In this document: positions 35,242 to 48,241 of the stretch, one piece after another
Layout: each line of letters starts with the position of its first letter
How positions within the stretch are numbered: position 1 is the first letter of the stretch
Assembly: GCF_003635165.1 (NCBI RefSeq)
Contig: NZ_ML058600.1
Coordinates: 248,001 to 312,000, forward strand
From: Burkholderia sp. Nafp2/4-1b
GTDB taxonomy: Bacteria > Pseudomonadota > Gammaproteobacteria > Burkholderiales > Burkholderiaceae
Reading direction: 5' to 3'
Length of the DNA: 64,000 nt
Made by a program: the position numbers and the translations under genes
The notes under the pieces: generated by a model
What the model saw: only the letters and a program-made list of their open reading frames with translations
Database searches by the model: none
Told to the model about the DNA's origin: nothing

Positions 35242-36531
35242 GTGGACCAAATTCCCTTATGGGCGCAAATCGGCGCCGTCTTCCTGCTTCTTCTCTGCTC
35301 CAGCTTCTTTTCCATTTCCGAGACCGCGATGATGGCGCTCAACCGCCATCGGCTGAAGCATCTCGCCGGCCAGGGCGTGATGGGCGCGAAAACCACGCAA
35401 GGCCTCCTCACGCGCACCGACCTGCTGCTCAGCGTGATCCTGATCGGCAACAACCTGTTCAACACGATCATCCCGGTCCTGACGACGTCGCTCGCGCTGC
35501 ACACGTTCGGCCGTAACAACCTCGCGCTGTCGATCGCGACGGGCATCGTCGCGTTCCTGATCATCGTGTTCGCGGAAATCGCGCCGAAGATCGTCGGGGC
35601 CACTTTCCCCGAGCGCATCGCGCTGCCCGCAAGCCTCGTGATCGCGCCGCTGATGCGCGTGTTCAAGCCGGTCGTCTGGTTCGTCAACGCGCTCGCGAAC
35701 GGCGTGCTCTGGATGCTGCGCATCAACACGAAGAAGGGCCGCGACCAGCGGATGTCGGCCGACGAGCTGCGCGCGATCGTGCTCGAGTCGAGCAGCTTCA
35801 TGCCGACCAAGCACCGCAGCATCCTGCTCAACCTGTTCGACCTCGAGAACATCACGGTCGACGACGTGATGGTGCCGCGCCGCCAGATCGAGTCGCTCAA
35901 CTTCTACGCGCCGCTCGACGACATCCTGCATCAGCTCGAGACCTGCTATCACAACCGCCTGGTCGTGTACGAAGGCGACATCGACAAGGTGCTCGGCGTG
36001 CTGCACGTCCGCAAGACGCTCACGGCGCTGCACAACCAGGATTTCGATCGCGAGACGTTGCGCACGCTGCTCGCGGAGCCGTACTACGTGCCGTCGGGCA
36101 CGCCGGTCGTCCAGCAGCTCCAGTATTTCCAGGAAAGCCGGCAGCGCACCGCGCTCGTCGTCAACGAGTACGGCGAGCTCGAAGGGCTCGTCACGCCCGA
36201 GGACATCATCGAAGAGCTGATCGGCGAATTCACGACGTCGATGCCGCGCGGCGAACGCGCGGGCGGCTGGGACCAGAACGGCGAATGCATCGTCGCCGCC
36301 CGCATGCCGCTGCGCGAGCTGAACCGCTGGCTGCACCTGCACCTGCCGACCGACGGGCCGAAGACGCTGAACGGGCTGATCCTGGAGATCCTCGAGGAAA
36401 TTCCCGAAGGCGACGTCTGCATGAAAATCGGCGACGTGATGCTCGAAGTGATGCGCAGCGACGATCAGGCCGTACGCACCGTCAAGCTCTTCAAGCCGCG
36501 CGGCACACGCTCGCGCGCCGCCGCGCGCTAG
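35242..36531 (+). CDS. HlyC/CorC-family membrane protein with CBS domains
   Basis: The 429-residue protein has an N-terminal DUF21/CNNM membrane domain with about four helices (1-150, containing SSFFSISETAMMALNRHRL and FAEIAPKIVGATFPERIAL). A CBS-pair follows (about 200-335, with ITVDDVMVPRRQIESL and ALVVNEYGELEGLVTPEDIIEELIGEF), then the CorC_HlyC C-terminal domain. Relatives are implicated in magnesium or divalent-cation efflux/homeostasis. The start is GTG at 35242; there is no strong ribosome site upstream. It reads into the gspE cluster 81 bases later. Confidence 0.93.
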   Translation: MDQIPLWAQIGAVFLLLLCSSFFSISETAMMALNRHRLKHLAGQGVMGAKTTQGLLTRTDLLLSVILIGNNLFNTIIPVLTTSLALHTFGRNNLALSIATGIVAFLIIVFAEIAPKIVGATFPERIALPASLVIAPLMRVFKPVVWFVNALANGVLWMLRINTKKGRDQRMSADELRAIVLESSSFMPTKHRSILLNLFDLENITVDDVMVPRRQIESLNFYAPLDDILHQLETCYHNRLVVYEGDIDKVLGVLHVRKTLTALHNQDFDRETLRTLLAEPYYVPSGTPVVQQLQYFQESRQRTALVVNEYGELEGLVTPEDIIEELIGEFTTSMPRGERAGGWDQNGECIVAARMPLRELNRWLHLHLPTDGPKTLNGLILEILEEIPEGDVCMKIGDVMLEVMRSDDQAVRTVKLFKPRGTRSRAAAR

Positions 36532-36612
36532 CCGATCGGCCGACTGTCGGCGCCGCCCGCGATACGCGACCATTTCCCGTCACGATCAATAGGCGGCCGA
36601 GCGCCGGCTCAC

Positions 36613-37890
36613 ATGCACTTCCCACCCTCCGGGGCGGCGCCCCACACTCAGCGACCGCCCGCCTCCACCGACGCATCGCCCGTTGAAGCAGCCCGCTCGC
36701 TCGATGCGACGCAACTCGACGACTCGCCCGCCGTCCGGTTGCTGACCGACACGCTGCACGCCGCCCGCGTGCGCGACGCATCCGACATCCACGTCGAGCC
36801 GTTCGAAGGAGGCTGGCGCATCCGCCTGCGCATCGACGGTGTCCTGCATGAACACGCCCGGCCGCCCGCTCATCTGCGCGACGCGCTCGTGACGCGAATC
36901 AAGGTGCTCGCACGGATGGACATCGCCGAACGCCGGCTTCCGCAGGACGGCCGGCTGCGTATCGCCGTCGACGGCAGCATGCGAGGCGACTACCGGGTCA
37001 GCTCGCTGCCCACGCTGTTCGGCGAGAAACTCGTGTTGCGCCGTCTCGAAACGCTGCCGCCCGACCTGACGCTCGCGCGCCTCGGCTTCGACGCGCAGCA
37101 GGCCGCGGCGATGGAAACCGCGATCCGCGCGCCGCACGGTCTCGTACTTGTCACCGGGCCGACCGGCAGCGGCAAGACGCTGTCGCTCTACTGCGCGCTG
37201 CAGATGCTCGACCGCGATGCGCACAACGTCTGCACGGTCGAGGATCCCGCCGAGATCCAGCTCGACGGCATCAACCAGGTCGGGGTGGTCGAGAAAGCCG
37301 GGCTCACCTTCGCCACGGCACTGCGCGCGCTGCTGCGGCAGGACCCGGACGTCATCATGGTCGGCGAGATTCGCGATGCGGAGACGGCCGACGTCGCAAT
37401 CAAGGCCGCACAGACCGGGCACCTCGTGCTGTCAACGCTGCACACGAACGACGCGCCGACCGCCGTCGCGCGGCTGCTCGACATCGGCGTCGCACCGTAC
37501 AACCTGGCGGCCGCGCTGCGCCTCGTCACCGCGCAACGTCTGGTTCGGCGCCTGTGCGTCGCCTGCCGCATACCGTCGGACGCATCGGCGCGCGCGCTGC
37601 GCGATGCGGGCTGCGATCCAGCCGCGCTGGCATCCGGATGGCGGCCGTTCGTCGCCCGCGGCTGCGCCGCCTGTCACGGCATCGGTTATCGCGGCCGGAT
37701 CGGCCTGCATCAGACGATGCCGGTTTCAGCGGAACTCGCCGAACGCATCGTCGCACGTGCAAGCGTCGGGGCACTCGCGCAATGCGCGGCAGCCGAAGGC
37801 GTACGCGGCCTGCGCGATGCGGCACTCGCGCACGTCCGCGACGGCACGACGAGCGTCGCGGAAGCGCTGGCCGCGACGCCGGACGCGTAA
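36613..37890 (+). CDS. gspE: GspE/PilB-type assembly ATPase, short form
   Basis: This cytoplasmic hexameric ATPase would drive type IV pilus or type II secretion pseudopilus assembly. The 425-residue protein has the Walker A GPTGSGKT (182-189), Asp box VEDPAEIQLDGINQ, Walker B IMVGEIRDAETAD and His box TGHLVLSTLHTNDA. The C-terminal zinc-type tetracysteine is C315, C318, C351, C354. It lacks the N-terminal MshEN-type domains that make PilB/GspE about 560 residues. It is followed after 5 bases by gspF and then by pilD, but no pilin gene is in the cluster. Confidence 0.93.
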   Translation: MHFPPSGAAPHTQRPPASTDASPVEAARSLDATQLDDSPAVRLLTDTLHAARVRDASDIHVEPFEGGWRIRLRIDGVLHEHARPPAHLRDALVTRIKVLARMDIAERRLPQDGRLRIAVDGSMRGDYRVSSLPTLFGEKLVLRRLETLPPDLTLARLGFDAQQAAAMETAIRAPHGLVLVTGPTGSGKTLSLYCALQMLDRDAHNVCTVEDPAEIQLDGINQVGVVEKAGLTFATALRALLRQDPDVIMVGEIRDAETADVAIKAAQTGHLVLSTLHTNDAPTAVARLLDIGVAPYNLAAALRLVTAQRLVRRLCVACRIPSDASARALRDAGCDPAALASGWRPFVARGCAACHGIGYRGRIGLHQTMPVSAELAERIVARASVGALAQCAAAEGVRGLRDAALAHVRDGTTSVAEALAATPDA

Positions 37891-37895
37891 TCGCG

Positions 37896-39101
37896 ATGGC
37901 CGCCCCACCGCAAGAAACCCGCTTCGCGTGGCGCGGCCGCCGTCGCGACGGCACGCCGTGTCGCGGCAACGTCATCGCGTTCGACGCCGCCACCGCGCGG
38001 GCAGCGCTCGCACGCGACGGCGTCGCAGTGCTGTCGCTCGACGCCCGCCACGCGGCCCGGCCGCCAGTGGCCGGCGCACGCGAGATCACGCGCTTCACGC
38101 GTCAGCTCGCGAGCCTCCTGCAGGCCGGGCTGCCGCTCGCACCGTCGCTCGAGATGCTTGCCCGCACCCGCACGCGCGACGGGCTGCCACGCATCGCCGC
38201 CGGGCTCGCCCGCGAGATCGTCGGCGGACAGCGTTTCGCCGCCGCGCTCGCGCGCTATCCGTCGCAGTTCGGCACGCTGTATCGCCAGTTGATCGAGGTC
38301 GGCGAAGCATCGGGCGCGCTCGGCACCGTGCTCACCCGCGTCGCGGAGCACCGCGAACGCGCGGACGCGCAATGGCGCAAGCTGCGTGCCGCGCTCGCCT
38401 ATCCGGTCGCCGTCATCGCGTTCGCGCTCGCGATCTCGGCCGCGTTGATGGTGTGGGTCGTGCCGACGTTCCGGCAGATCTTCGACGGCTTCGGCGCAGC
38501 ACTGCCGGCGCCGACCCGCGCACTGCTCGCCCTTTCCTCCGCGACATCCGCATGGGGCGGCCCGTTCGTCGCCGGCGCAGCTGTGGCCGGGTTCGCCGCG
38601 CGCTACGCGTTGCAACGTTCGCCGTCGCTACGCTACACGGTCGCGCGGCGCATGCTGAGTGCACCGTTGATCGGCAGCGCGCTCACGCGGTTCGCGACTG
38701 CGCGCTGGTGCCGCTCGCTTGCCACGCTGCTCGGTGCCGGCGTGCCGCTCGCCGATGCATTCGCGACGCTCGAGCGCACGGCCGGACATCCGGTATTCGA
38801 GCAGGCCACCGCGCAGATCGCGGCGCGAGTGCTGCGCGGCGCGCGTCTTGCCGATGCGATGCAAGCGGCCGGCTGTTTCCCGGACGACGTCGTGCAGCCG
38901 ATCGCCGTCGCCGAGGAAACCGGCGCCCTCGACACGATGCTCGCCGACATCGCCGCGCTCTGCGAGCGTCAGCTCGACGCACGCCTCGATGCACTCGCCG
39001 CGCTCGGCGAGCCGCTGATCGTGATCGTGCTCGGCGCCCTGGTCGGCGGCCTCGTGATCGCGATGTATCTGCCCATCCTTCAGCTGGGCAACGTGGTGTA
39101 G
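37896..39101 (+). CDS. gspF: GspF/PilC-type inner-membrane platform protein
   Basis: This polytopic platform links the assembly ATPase to the growing pilus or pseudopilus. The 401-residue protein has an N-terminal cytoplasmic domain with the FxWxGRxxDGT motif. Two T2SSF domains follow, each beginning near TRFTRQLASLLQAGLPLAPSLE and TRFATARWCRSLATLLGAGVPLADA, with three membrane helices, the last near the C-terminus (LIVIVLGALVGGLVIAMYLPI). The ATG is 5 bases after the gspE stop. The adjacent pilD starts 46 bases downstream. Confidence 0.94.
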   Translation: MAAPPQETRFAWRGRRRDGTPCRGNVIAFDAATARAALARDGVAVLSLDARHAARPPVAGAREITRFTRQLASLLQAGLPLAPSLEMLARTRTRDGLPRIAAGLAREIVGGQRFAAALARYPSQFGTLYRQLIEVGEASGALGTVLTRVAEHRERADAQWRKLRAALAYPVAVIAFALAISAALMVWVVPTFRQIFDGFGAALPAPTRALLALSSATSAWGGPFVAGAAVAGFAARYALQRSPSLRYTVARRMLSAPLIGSALTRFATARWCRSLATLLGAGVPLADAFATLERTAGHPVFEQATAQIAARVLRGARLADAMQAAGCFPDDVVQPIAVAEETGALDTMLADIAALCERQLDARLDALAALGEPLIVIVLGALVGGLVIAMYLPILQLGNVV

Positions 39102-39147
39102 CATCGCAACCGATTCTGTCGCCTTTTCGAGCCCGAACCCGAGCCCC

Positions 39148-40059
39148 ATGACGCCCGTGCCCCCGACCACTGTTTTCGATTCGCCCGACAGCACGCTGCT
39201 CGCGCTGGCGATGCTGCCGTCCGCGGTGCAGTACGCATTCGCCGTCGTGCTCGGTCTGTGCGTGGGCAGCTTCGTGAACGTCGTCGTGCACCGGATCCCG
39301 GTGATGATGCAGCGCGCATGGCAGGCCGAAATCGCCGAAGCGACCGGCAGCGCAAACGCGGTGCCCGACGACGGCTATCCGCCGCACTACGATCTGTGGC
39401 GCCCGCGCAGCGCATGCCCGCATTGCGGCCACGTGCTGCGCGCGTGGGAAAACATCCCGCTTGTCAGCTACCTGATATTGCGCGGCCGCTGCCGTCAGTG
39501 CGGCCATGCGATCGGCGTGCGCTATCCGCTCGTCGAGCTCGCCGGTGCGCTGCTCGCCGCCGCGTCGCTCGCCGCGTTCGGCCCCACCGTCGCCGCACTG
39601 GCCGCGTTCGGGCTGTGCGCCGCGCTGCTGGCGATGAGCGCGATCGACATCCGGACCGGCTACCTGCCCGATTCGATGACGCTGCCGCTGCTGTGGGCGG
39701 GGCTCGCGCTGAACCTCGGCGGCACCTTCACGTCGCTGCGTTCGGCCGTGGTCGGCGCGATGGCCGGCTACCTGTTCCTGTGGTCGATCTACTGGCTGTT
39801 CAAATGGCTGCGCGGCATCGAGGGCATCGGCTTCGGCGACCTGAAACTGCTCGCAGCGCTCGGCGCATGGATGGGCTGGGCCGCGCTGCCGCAGGTCGTG
39901 CTGTTCGCCGCGGTGACTGGCGCGCTCGTCGGTCTCGCCGCGACCTGGCGCGGCCGCATGCGCTTCGAGGAGCCGATTCCGTTCGGCCCGTTCCTCGCCG
40001 CAGGCGGCGTCGCGACGCTCTTTTTCGGTACCCCTTTCTATGCGGCGCTCGGCGGCTGA
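39148..40059 (+). CDS. pilD: Prepilin peptidase and N-methyltransferase
   Basis: This inner-membrane aspartic protease cleaves prepilin leaders and N-methylates the new N-terminus. The 303-residue protein has the tetracysteine cytoplasmic zinc motif (C90, C93, C115, C118, in CPHC and CRQC). The two catalytic aspartates are in SAIDIRTGYLPD (D167) and GFGDLKLL (D231), and there are about eight membrane helices. Length is as expected for the bifunctional form. coaE follows directly (85 bases), a gene order shared with many gamma- and betaproteobacteria. Confidence 0.96.
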   Translation: MTPVPPTTVFDSPDSTLLALAMLPSAVQYAFAVVLGLCVGSFVNVVVHRIPVMMQRAWQAEIAEATGSANAVPDDGYPPHYDLWRPRSACPHCGHVLRAWENIPLVSYLILRGRCRQCGHAIGVRYPLVELAGALLAAASLAAFGPTVAALAAFGLCAALLAMSAIDIRTGYLPDSMTLPLLWAGLALNLGGTFTSLRSAVVGAMAGYLFLWSIYWLFKWLRGIEGIGFGDLKLLAALGAWMGWAALPQVVLFAAVTGALVGLAATWRGRMRFEEPIPFGPFLAAGGVATLFFGTPFYAALGG

Positions 40060-40143
40060 CATGACGTGCCGCCCGCGTCCGCTTTGTTCGCTGCGCCGCG
40101 GGGACGTGCGTCGTTTCCCCGTCGCGGCCCGGCCGAGGCTCAC

Positions 40144-40752
40144 ATGTTTTCAATAGGACTCACCGGCGGCATCGGCAGCGGCAAGACGACCGTCGCCGAC
40201 ATGTTCGCCGCACGCGGCGCTTCGCTCGTCGATACCGATCTGATCGCGCACCGCATCACCGCGCCGGCCGGCCTCGCGATGCCGGCGATCGAACAGGCTT
40301 TCGGGCCTGACTTCGTCGCGCCCGACGGCTCGCTCGATCGCGCGAAGATGCGCGCACTGATTTTCAGCGACGACGACGCACGCCGGCGTCTCGAAGCGAT
40401 CACGCATCCGCTGATCCGCGCGGAGACCGATCGCGAGGCCAGCGAAGCGCGCGGTCCTTACGTGATCTTCGTCGTGCCGCTGCTCGTGGAGTCAGGTAAT
40501 TGGAAGGCTCGCAGCAATCGCGTGCTGGTCGTCGACTGTCCGGTCGAAACGCAGATTGCGCGCGTGATGCGGCGCAATGGTTTCACGCGCGAACAGGTCG
40601 AGGCGATCATCGCGAGGCAAGCGACGCGTGAAGCACGGCTCACCGCGGCCGACGACGTGATCGTCAACGATGCGACGACCTCCGATGCGCTCGCCGCGCA
40701 AGTCGATGCACTGCACCAACGCTATCTCGAATTCGCGGCCTCCGCGCATTGA
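40144..40752 (+). CDS. coaE: Dephospho-CoA kinase
   Basis: It phosphorylates the 3'-hydroxyl of dephospho-CoA, the last step of coenzyme A synthesis. The 202-residue P-loop kinase begins [16 protein letters not shown] (P-loop 8-15). It has LIDTD-like [16 protein letters not shown], the VVPLLVESG segment and the lid [15 protein letters not shown]. The ATG at 40144 is chosen as the conserved start. Confidence 0.96.
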   Translation: MFSIGLTGGIGSGKTTVADMFAARGASLVDTDLIAHRITAPAGLAMPAIEQAFGPDFVAPDGSLDRAKMRALIFSDDDARRRLEAITHPLIRAETDREASEARGPYVIFVVPLLVESGNWKARSNRVLVVDCPVETQIARVMRRNGFTREQVEAIIARQATREARLTAADDVIVNDATTSDALAAQVDALHQRYLEFAASAH

Positions 40753-40791
40753 TCGCCGCACGCGATCGTGATGGTGCACGAAATTGGCGCG

Positions 40792-41615
<824 letters not shown>

Positions 41616-41643
41616 CGGCCGTGTGCCGGTTCGACGCTTTCGT

Positions 41644-41844
41644 ATGACTACCGTTGTGAAATGTCCGTCGTGCGGCGCAGAAGTGCGCTGGACGCCCGAG
41701 AACAAGTTCCGTCCGTTCTGTTCGGCCCGCTGCAAGCAGCTCGACCTCGGCGCATGGGCCGCGGAAAAGTACCGGATCGGTGGCGCCGCCGACGAGGGCC
41801 CGTCGTCAGAAGAAGACGGCACCGACGACCGCCGCGACAGCTGA
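41644..41844 (+). CDS. yacG: DNA gyrase inhibitor/zinc-binding protein YacG
   Basis: The 66-residue protein has a four-cysteine zinc site (C7, C10 in CPSC and C26, C30 in CSARC). It continues [17 protein letters not shown], the full YacG pattern, and ends in an acidic tail. E. coli YacG inhibits gyrase. I choose the ATG at 41644; a GTG 21 bases upstream is in frame. It converges with the Nudix gene. Confidence 0.93.
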   Translation: MTTVVKCPSCGAEVRWTPENKFRPFCSARCKQLDLGAWAAEKYRIGGAADEGPSSEEDGTDDRRDS

Positions 41845-41905
41845 ACGGGGCGCGGCCCTGCCCGCCCGCCGATATGGCCCGCGTTTCAGGCGGGCCGCCA
41901 CGGCG

Positions 41906-42349
41906 TCATTGCGACGCCGCTTCCTTCTCGAGCAGTTCCAGCACGGGCAGTGCCGCCGGCAACAGCGGCGCGACCTCGACCGGCAATGGCTGCCACACGA
42001 ACGCCTGCCCTTCCTTGCTGTGCGGCTCGCCCGTCCAGCCCGTCACCTTGCAGAAATAGAGCCGCACGTACGCATGCGGATAATCGTGCTCGAGCGTATG
42101 CCAGCGATGGCTGGCCGTGACGTTGATGCCGAGTTCCTCGTGCAGCTCGCGCGCCAGCGCGTCCTCGACGCTCTCGCCGGCCTCGAGCTTGCCGCCCGGG
42201 AACTCCCAGTAGCCTTCGTACGGCTTGCCCTTCAGCCGCTGCGCGAGCAGATACCGGCCATCCGGTTGCACCATCACGCCGACCGCGACTTCCGTCACCT
42301 TGCGGCCGTCCGGCGCCCGCACGGCGCCCTGTGCCTGATCCGCGCTCAT
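41906..42349 (-). CDS. MutT-type Nudix hydrolase (8-oxo-dGTP diphosphatase-like)
   Basis: It probably removes 8-oxo-dGTP from the nucleotide pool. The 147-residue protein has the Nudix box GGKLEAGESVEDALARELHEELGI (52-75) and the surrounding MutT-like VAVGVMVQPDGRYLLAQR and YEGYWEFPGGKLE. The ATG at 42349 overlaps the upstream DUF815 gene's stop by 4 bases. An in-frame ATG at 42391 lies within that gene and is less likely. True MutT substrate preference would need assay. The position near secA resembles the E. coli secA-mutT neighbourhood. Confidence 0.9.
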   Translation of the reverse strand: MSADQAQGAVRAPDGRKVTEVAVGVMVQPDGRYLLAQRLKGKPYEGYWEFPGGKLEAGESVEDALARELHEELGINVTASHRWHTLEHDYPHAYVRLYFCKVTGWTGEPHSKEGQAFVWQPLPVEVAPLLPAALPVLELLEKEAASQ

Positions 42350-43215
42350 GCCTGCTCCTTGCGGCCCGACCAGTCGCGCGCGAACTGCCACGCGACGCGC
42401 CCCGAACGCGAACCGCGCTCAAGCGCCCAGACGAGCGCGTCGCCGCGTGCCGTCTCGATCTCTGCATCCGCGCAACCGAAATGGCGCAGCCAGTGCCCGA
42501 CGATGTCGAGATAGTCGTCCTGCTTGAACGGGTAGAAGCTGACCCAGAGGCCGAAGCGCTCCGACAGCGAGATCTTTTCCTCGACGACTTCGCCGGGATG
42601 GATCTCGCCGTCCGGCAGATGCTTGTACGACTCGTTGTCGCTCATGTACTCGGGCAGCAGATGGCGGCGGTTCGACGTCGCGTAGATCAGCACGTTGTCG
42701 GATTGCGCGGCGATCGAGCCGTCGAGCGCGACCTTCAGCGCCTTGTAGCCCGATTCGCCGTCCTCGAACGACAGATCGTCGCAGAACACGATGAACCGCT
42801 CCGGACGCTGCGCGATCAGCTCGACGATGTCGCCGAGATCGTGCAGGTCGTCCTTGTCGACTTCGATCAGGCGCAGCCCGTCCTTCGCATACGCATTCAG
42901 GCACGCCTTGATCAGCGACGACTTGCCGGTGCCGCGCGCGCCGGTCAGCAGCACGTTGTTGGCCGGCTTGCGCTGCACGAACTGCCGCGTGTTCTGCTCG
43001 ATCAGCCCTTTCTGCCGATCGATGTTCTGCAGATCGTCGAGCGTGATCGTCGACGCAGCCGGCACCGGCTGCAGATAACCGCGCCCCTGGCGCTTGCGCC
43101 AGCGAAATGCGGTAGCGGCATTCCAGTCGACGGCCGCCGCTGCGGGCGGCAGCATCCCCTCGAGGCGGCCGAGCAGTGCTTCGGCACGCGTCAGAAACTG
43201 TTCGAGCTTGTCCAT
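42346..43215 (-). CDS. DUF815 AAA-type ATPase
   Basis: The 289-residue cytoplasmic ATPase has Walker A TGARGTGKSS (91-100), Walker B FIVFCDDLSF and the following conserved block YATSNRRHLLPEYM. A further downstream SLSERFGLWVSFYPFKQDDYL segment is typical of DUF815 proteins. No function is established for this family. It overlaps the mutT-like gene by 4 bases and follows argJ by 19 bases, so all three are probably co-transcribed. Confidence 0.88.
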   Translation of the reverse strand: MDKLEQFLTRAEALLGRLEGMLPPAAAAVDWNAATAFRWRKRQGRGYLQPVPAASTITLDDLQNIDRQKGLIEQNTRQFVQRKPANNVLLTGARGTGKSSLIKACLNAYAKDGLRLIEVDKDDLHDLGDIVELIAQRPERFIVFCDDLSFEDGESGYKALKVALDGSIAAQSDNVLIYATSNRRHLLPEYMSDNESYKHLPDGEIHPGEVVEEKISLSERFGLWVSFYPFKQDDYLDIVGHWLRHFGCADAEIETARGDALVWALERGSRSGRVAWQFARDWSGRKEQA

Positions 43216-43234
43216 GTCGTTCGAGCGCTCCCGA

Positions 43235-44476
43235 TCAGGAGCGGTAATCCGCGTTGATGCTCACGTAGTCGTGCGACAGGTCGCACGTCCAGACGGTCGC
43301 CTGCGCGTCGCCGCGGCCGAGCAGCACGCGGATCGTGATTTCGCTCTGCTTCATCACGCGCTGGCCGTCCTCTTCCTGGTAAGCCGGGTTGCGGCCGCCG
43401 GCCTTCGCGACGAGCACGTCGTCGAGATAGAGATCGATCTTGCCGACGTCGAGATCCGTGACGCCCGCATAGCCGATGGCCGCGAGGATCCGGCCAAGGT
43501 TGGGGTCGGATGCGTAGAAGGCCGTCTTCACCAGCGGCGAATGACCGATCGCGTATGCGATCTGGCGGCACTCGGCGACGCTCTTGCCGCCTTCGACCTG
43601 CACCGTCATGAATTTCGTCGCGCCTTCGCCGTCGCGCACGATCAGCTGCGACAGCTGCTGCGCGACCTGCGTGACCGCATCGCGCAGCGCCGCGTAGGCC
43701 GGCGAGTCGGTCGACGTGATCGCGGGCAGCGTGCTCTTGCCCGACGCGATCAGGATGAACGAGTCGTTCGTCGACGTGTCGCCGTCGATCGTGATGCAGT
43801 TGAACGAGCGGTCGGCCACTTCCTTCACGAGCGTGTCGAGCACCGGCTGCGCGACGTTCGCATCGAACGCGAGGAAGCCGAGCATCGTCGCCATGTTCGG
43901 CTTGATCATGCCCGCGCCCTTGCTGATGCCCGTCAGCGTGACCGTGTGGCCGTCGATCGTCACCTGGCGCGACGTGGCCTTCGGCAGCGTGTCGGTCGTC
44001 ATGATCGCCTGCGCGGCGTCGTACCAGTTCGCGGCCTTGCGGTTCGCGAGCGCGGCCGGCAGCCCTGCCTTCAGGCGGTCGATCGGCAGCGGCTCGAGAA
44101 TCACGCCGGTCGAGAACGGCAGCACCTGCGCGGCGTCGAGGCCCGCGAGGCGCGCGAGTTCCGCGCAGGTTTCGCGAGTGTTCGCGAGGCCCGGCTCGCC
44201 GGTGCCCGCGTTCGCATTGCCCGTGTTCACGACGAGCGCGCGGATGGCCGCGCCGCCGGCGCGCACCTTGGCCAGGTGCTCGCGGCACACGATCACGGGT
44301 GCCGCGCAGAAGCGGTTCTCGGTGAATACGCCGGCGACCGTCGCGCCTTCGTCGACGGAGATGACCAGCACGTCCTTGCGATTCGGCTTGCGGATGTTCG
44401 CTTCCGCCCAGCCGAGCGTGACGCCGGCGACGGGATGCAGTTGGGCGGGATCGATCGACGGAAAATTGACAGCCAT
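43235..44476 (-). CDS. argJ: Bifunctional ornithine acetyltransferase / N-acetylglutamate synthase
   Basis: It transfers the acetyl group from N-acetylornithine to glutamate in the cyclic arginine pathway and can also use acetyl-CoA. The 413-residue precursor self-cleaves before the threonine in [10 protein letters not shown] (T197), which becomes the nucleophile of the beta chain. The oxyanion TTG-like region and GNANAGTG motif are present in the alpha part. The ATG at 44476 is the conserved start, [18 protein letters not shown]. It is about 140 bases downstream of secA with a terminator-like hairpin between. Confidence 0.97.
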   Translation of the reverse strand: MAVNFPSIDPAQLHPVAGVTLGWAEANIRKPNRKDVLVISVDEGATVAGVFTENRFCAAPVIVCREHLAKVRAGGAAIRALVVNTGNANAGTGEPGLANTRETCAELARLAGLDAAQVLPFSTGVILEPLPIDRLKAGLPAALANRKAANWYDAAQAIMTTDTLPKATSRQVTIDGHTVTLTGISKGAGMIKPNMATMLGFLAFDANVAQPVLDTLVKEVADRSFNCITIDGDTSTNDSFILIASGKSTLPAITSTDSPAYAALRDAVTQVAQQLSQLIVRDGEGATKFMTVQVEGGKSVAECRQIAYAIGHSPLVKTAFYASDPNLGRILAAIGYAGVTDLDVGKIDLYLDDVLVAKAGGRNPAYQEEDGQRVMKQSEITIRVLLGRGDAQATVWTCDLSHDYVSINADYRS

Positions 44477-44496
44477 GGGGCACACCTGCCGGATGG

Positions 44497-44519
44497 AAAA
44501 TGCCGGCACGCGCCGGCAT
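44497..44519 (-). terminator. Terminator-like hairpin between secA and argJ
   Basis: On the minus strand ATGCCGGC (44519-44512) pairs with GCCGGCAT (44507-44500) around a GCGT loop and is followed by a short T run. It lies within the argJ leader, so it may also act on argJ expression. Confidence 0.5.
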
Positions 44520-44619
44520 CGATTGGAAGAACCGGCGGCCGCGAGAACGGGCCGCCGCAACTCACATCACTGACTCGAAGCTGCGAACGACGCGGCACGC
44601 GAACACGCGCCGCCGCCGA

Positions 44620-47418
<2,799 letters not shown>

Positions 47419-47633
47419 CGGATCGGATCCTGCGTCGCAGCACCGGCGCCCGGCGCGTGTTGCGCGCCCCGACGCCGAGCTCGGCGGCTTAGCGAATTAG
47501 TGGAATCAAACGAGGAATTTTAGCACGCGGGAACGCAGGCGCCCGTGTCCCGGCTGGACGCACGCCGTACGCGCGAACCGCGCCAGCAACGGGCGCACGG
47601 CCCGAAAGCCGCCCGTGCGCGGGCCCGCGCGGG

Positions 47634-47639
47634 TACAAT
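47634..47639 (+). promoter_or_regulatory. Possible -10 for the DciA-like gene
   Basis: TACAAT lies 43 bases before the ATG in an otherwise very GC-rich stretch. No -35 partner is convincing. Confidence 0.35.
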
Positions 47640-47682
47640 CGGCGTCAACGTCCGCGCGCGTGCGCGCCCGAAGAATGCCTCG

Positions 47683-48162
47683 ATGAACCGATTTAACAAG
47701 CGTTTCGGCCCGCTCTCCGCGTATCGCCCGCAACCCGTGTCCGAAGTGCTCAACCGCACCGACGCGTTCGCGGCGCTGCGCGCCGGCGTCGAGCAGGTCG
47801 CGTCGCTGCAGCGCGACCTTACCGCCCTCCTGCCCGACTACCTCGCGAATCACGTCGAACCGGGCTCGATCAAAGACGGCACCCTGACCCTCTTTGCCGC
47901 GCACAATGCGCTCGCTGCCCGGTTGCGGCAGGTCGAGCCGCGGCTGCTAGCCGATCTCCAGAAGCGCGGCTGGCCGGTCTCGGCGCTGCGCGTGCGCGTG
48001 CGGCCCAAGGACGCGCCGGAGCCGCCGCACGTGAAGCAGGCGCGCATGACGACGGTCGGCGCCACCGCGTTGCGCGACCTCGCCGACCATCTCGAGCCGT
48101 CGCCGCTGCAAGCCGCACTCGCGCGGATGGCCGCGCGACACGGCGCGAAGTCGTCGCGCTGA
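47683..48162 (+). CDS. DciA-like (DUF721) protein
   Basis: The 159-residue protein begins MNRFNKRFGPLSAYRPQPVSEVLNR and contains the DUF721 core LLPDYLANHVEPGSIKDGTLTLFAAHNALAARLRQ. DciA is the ancestral bacterial replicative-helicase loader in species lacking DnaC, and this family includes it, so a role in DnaB loading is likely but rests on family membership. It is commonly found between lpxC and secA, as here. The ATG at 47683 is the conserved start; the frame is open upstream only because of GC bias. Confidence 0.87.
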   Translation: MNRFNKRFGPLSAYRPQPVSEVLNRTDAFAALRAGVEQVASLQRDLTALLPDYLANHVEPGSIKDGTLTLFAAHNALAARLRQVEPRLLADLQKRGWPVSALRVRVRPKDAPEPPHVKQARMTTVGATALRDLADHLEPSPLQAALARMAARHGAKSSR

Positions 48163-48192
48163 ACGTACCGCCGGCCGCGGCGAGCGCCCAAC

Positions 48193-48220
48193 AAAAAAGC
48201 GACCCGAAGGTCGCTTTTTT
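48193..48220. terminator. Bidirectional terminator between the DciA-like gene and lpxC
   Basis: A 12-bp stem (48193-48204 with 48209-48220) with a CGAA loop has an A run on one side and a T run on the other, so it serves both converging genes. Confidence 0.93.
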
Positions 48221-48241
48221 CTTGCCCGAACCGGACGCCGG

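Noticed and set aside
41876..41896. Hairpin between yacG and the Nudix gene as terminator
   Set aside because: A 7-bp GC stem is present but there is no T run on either strand.
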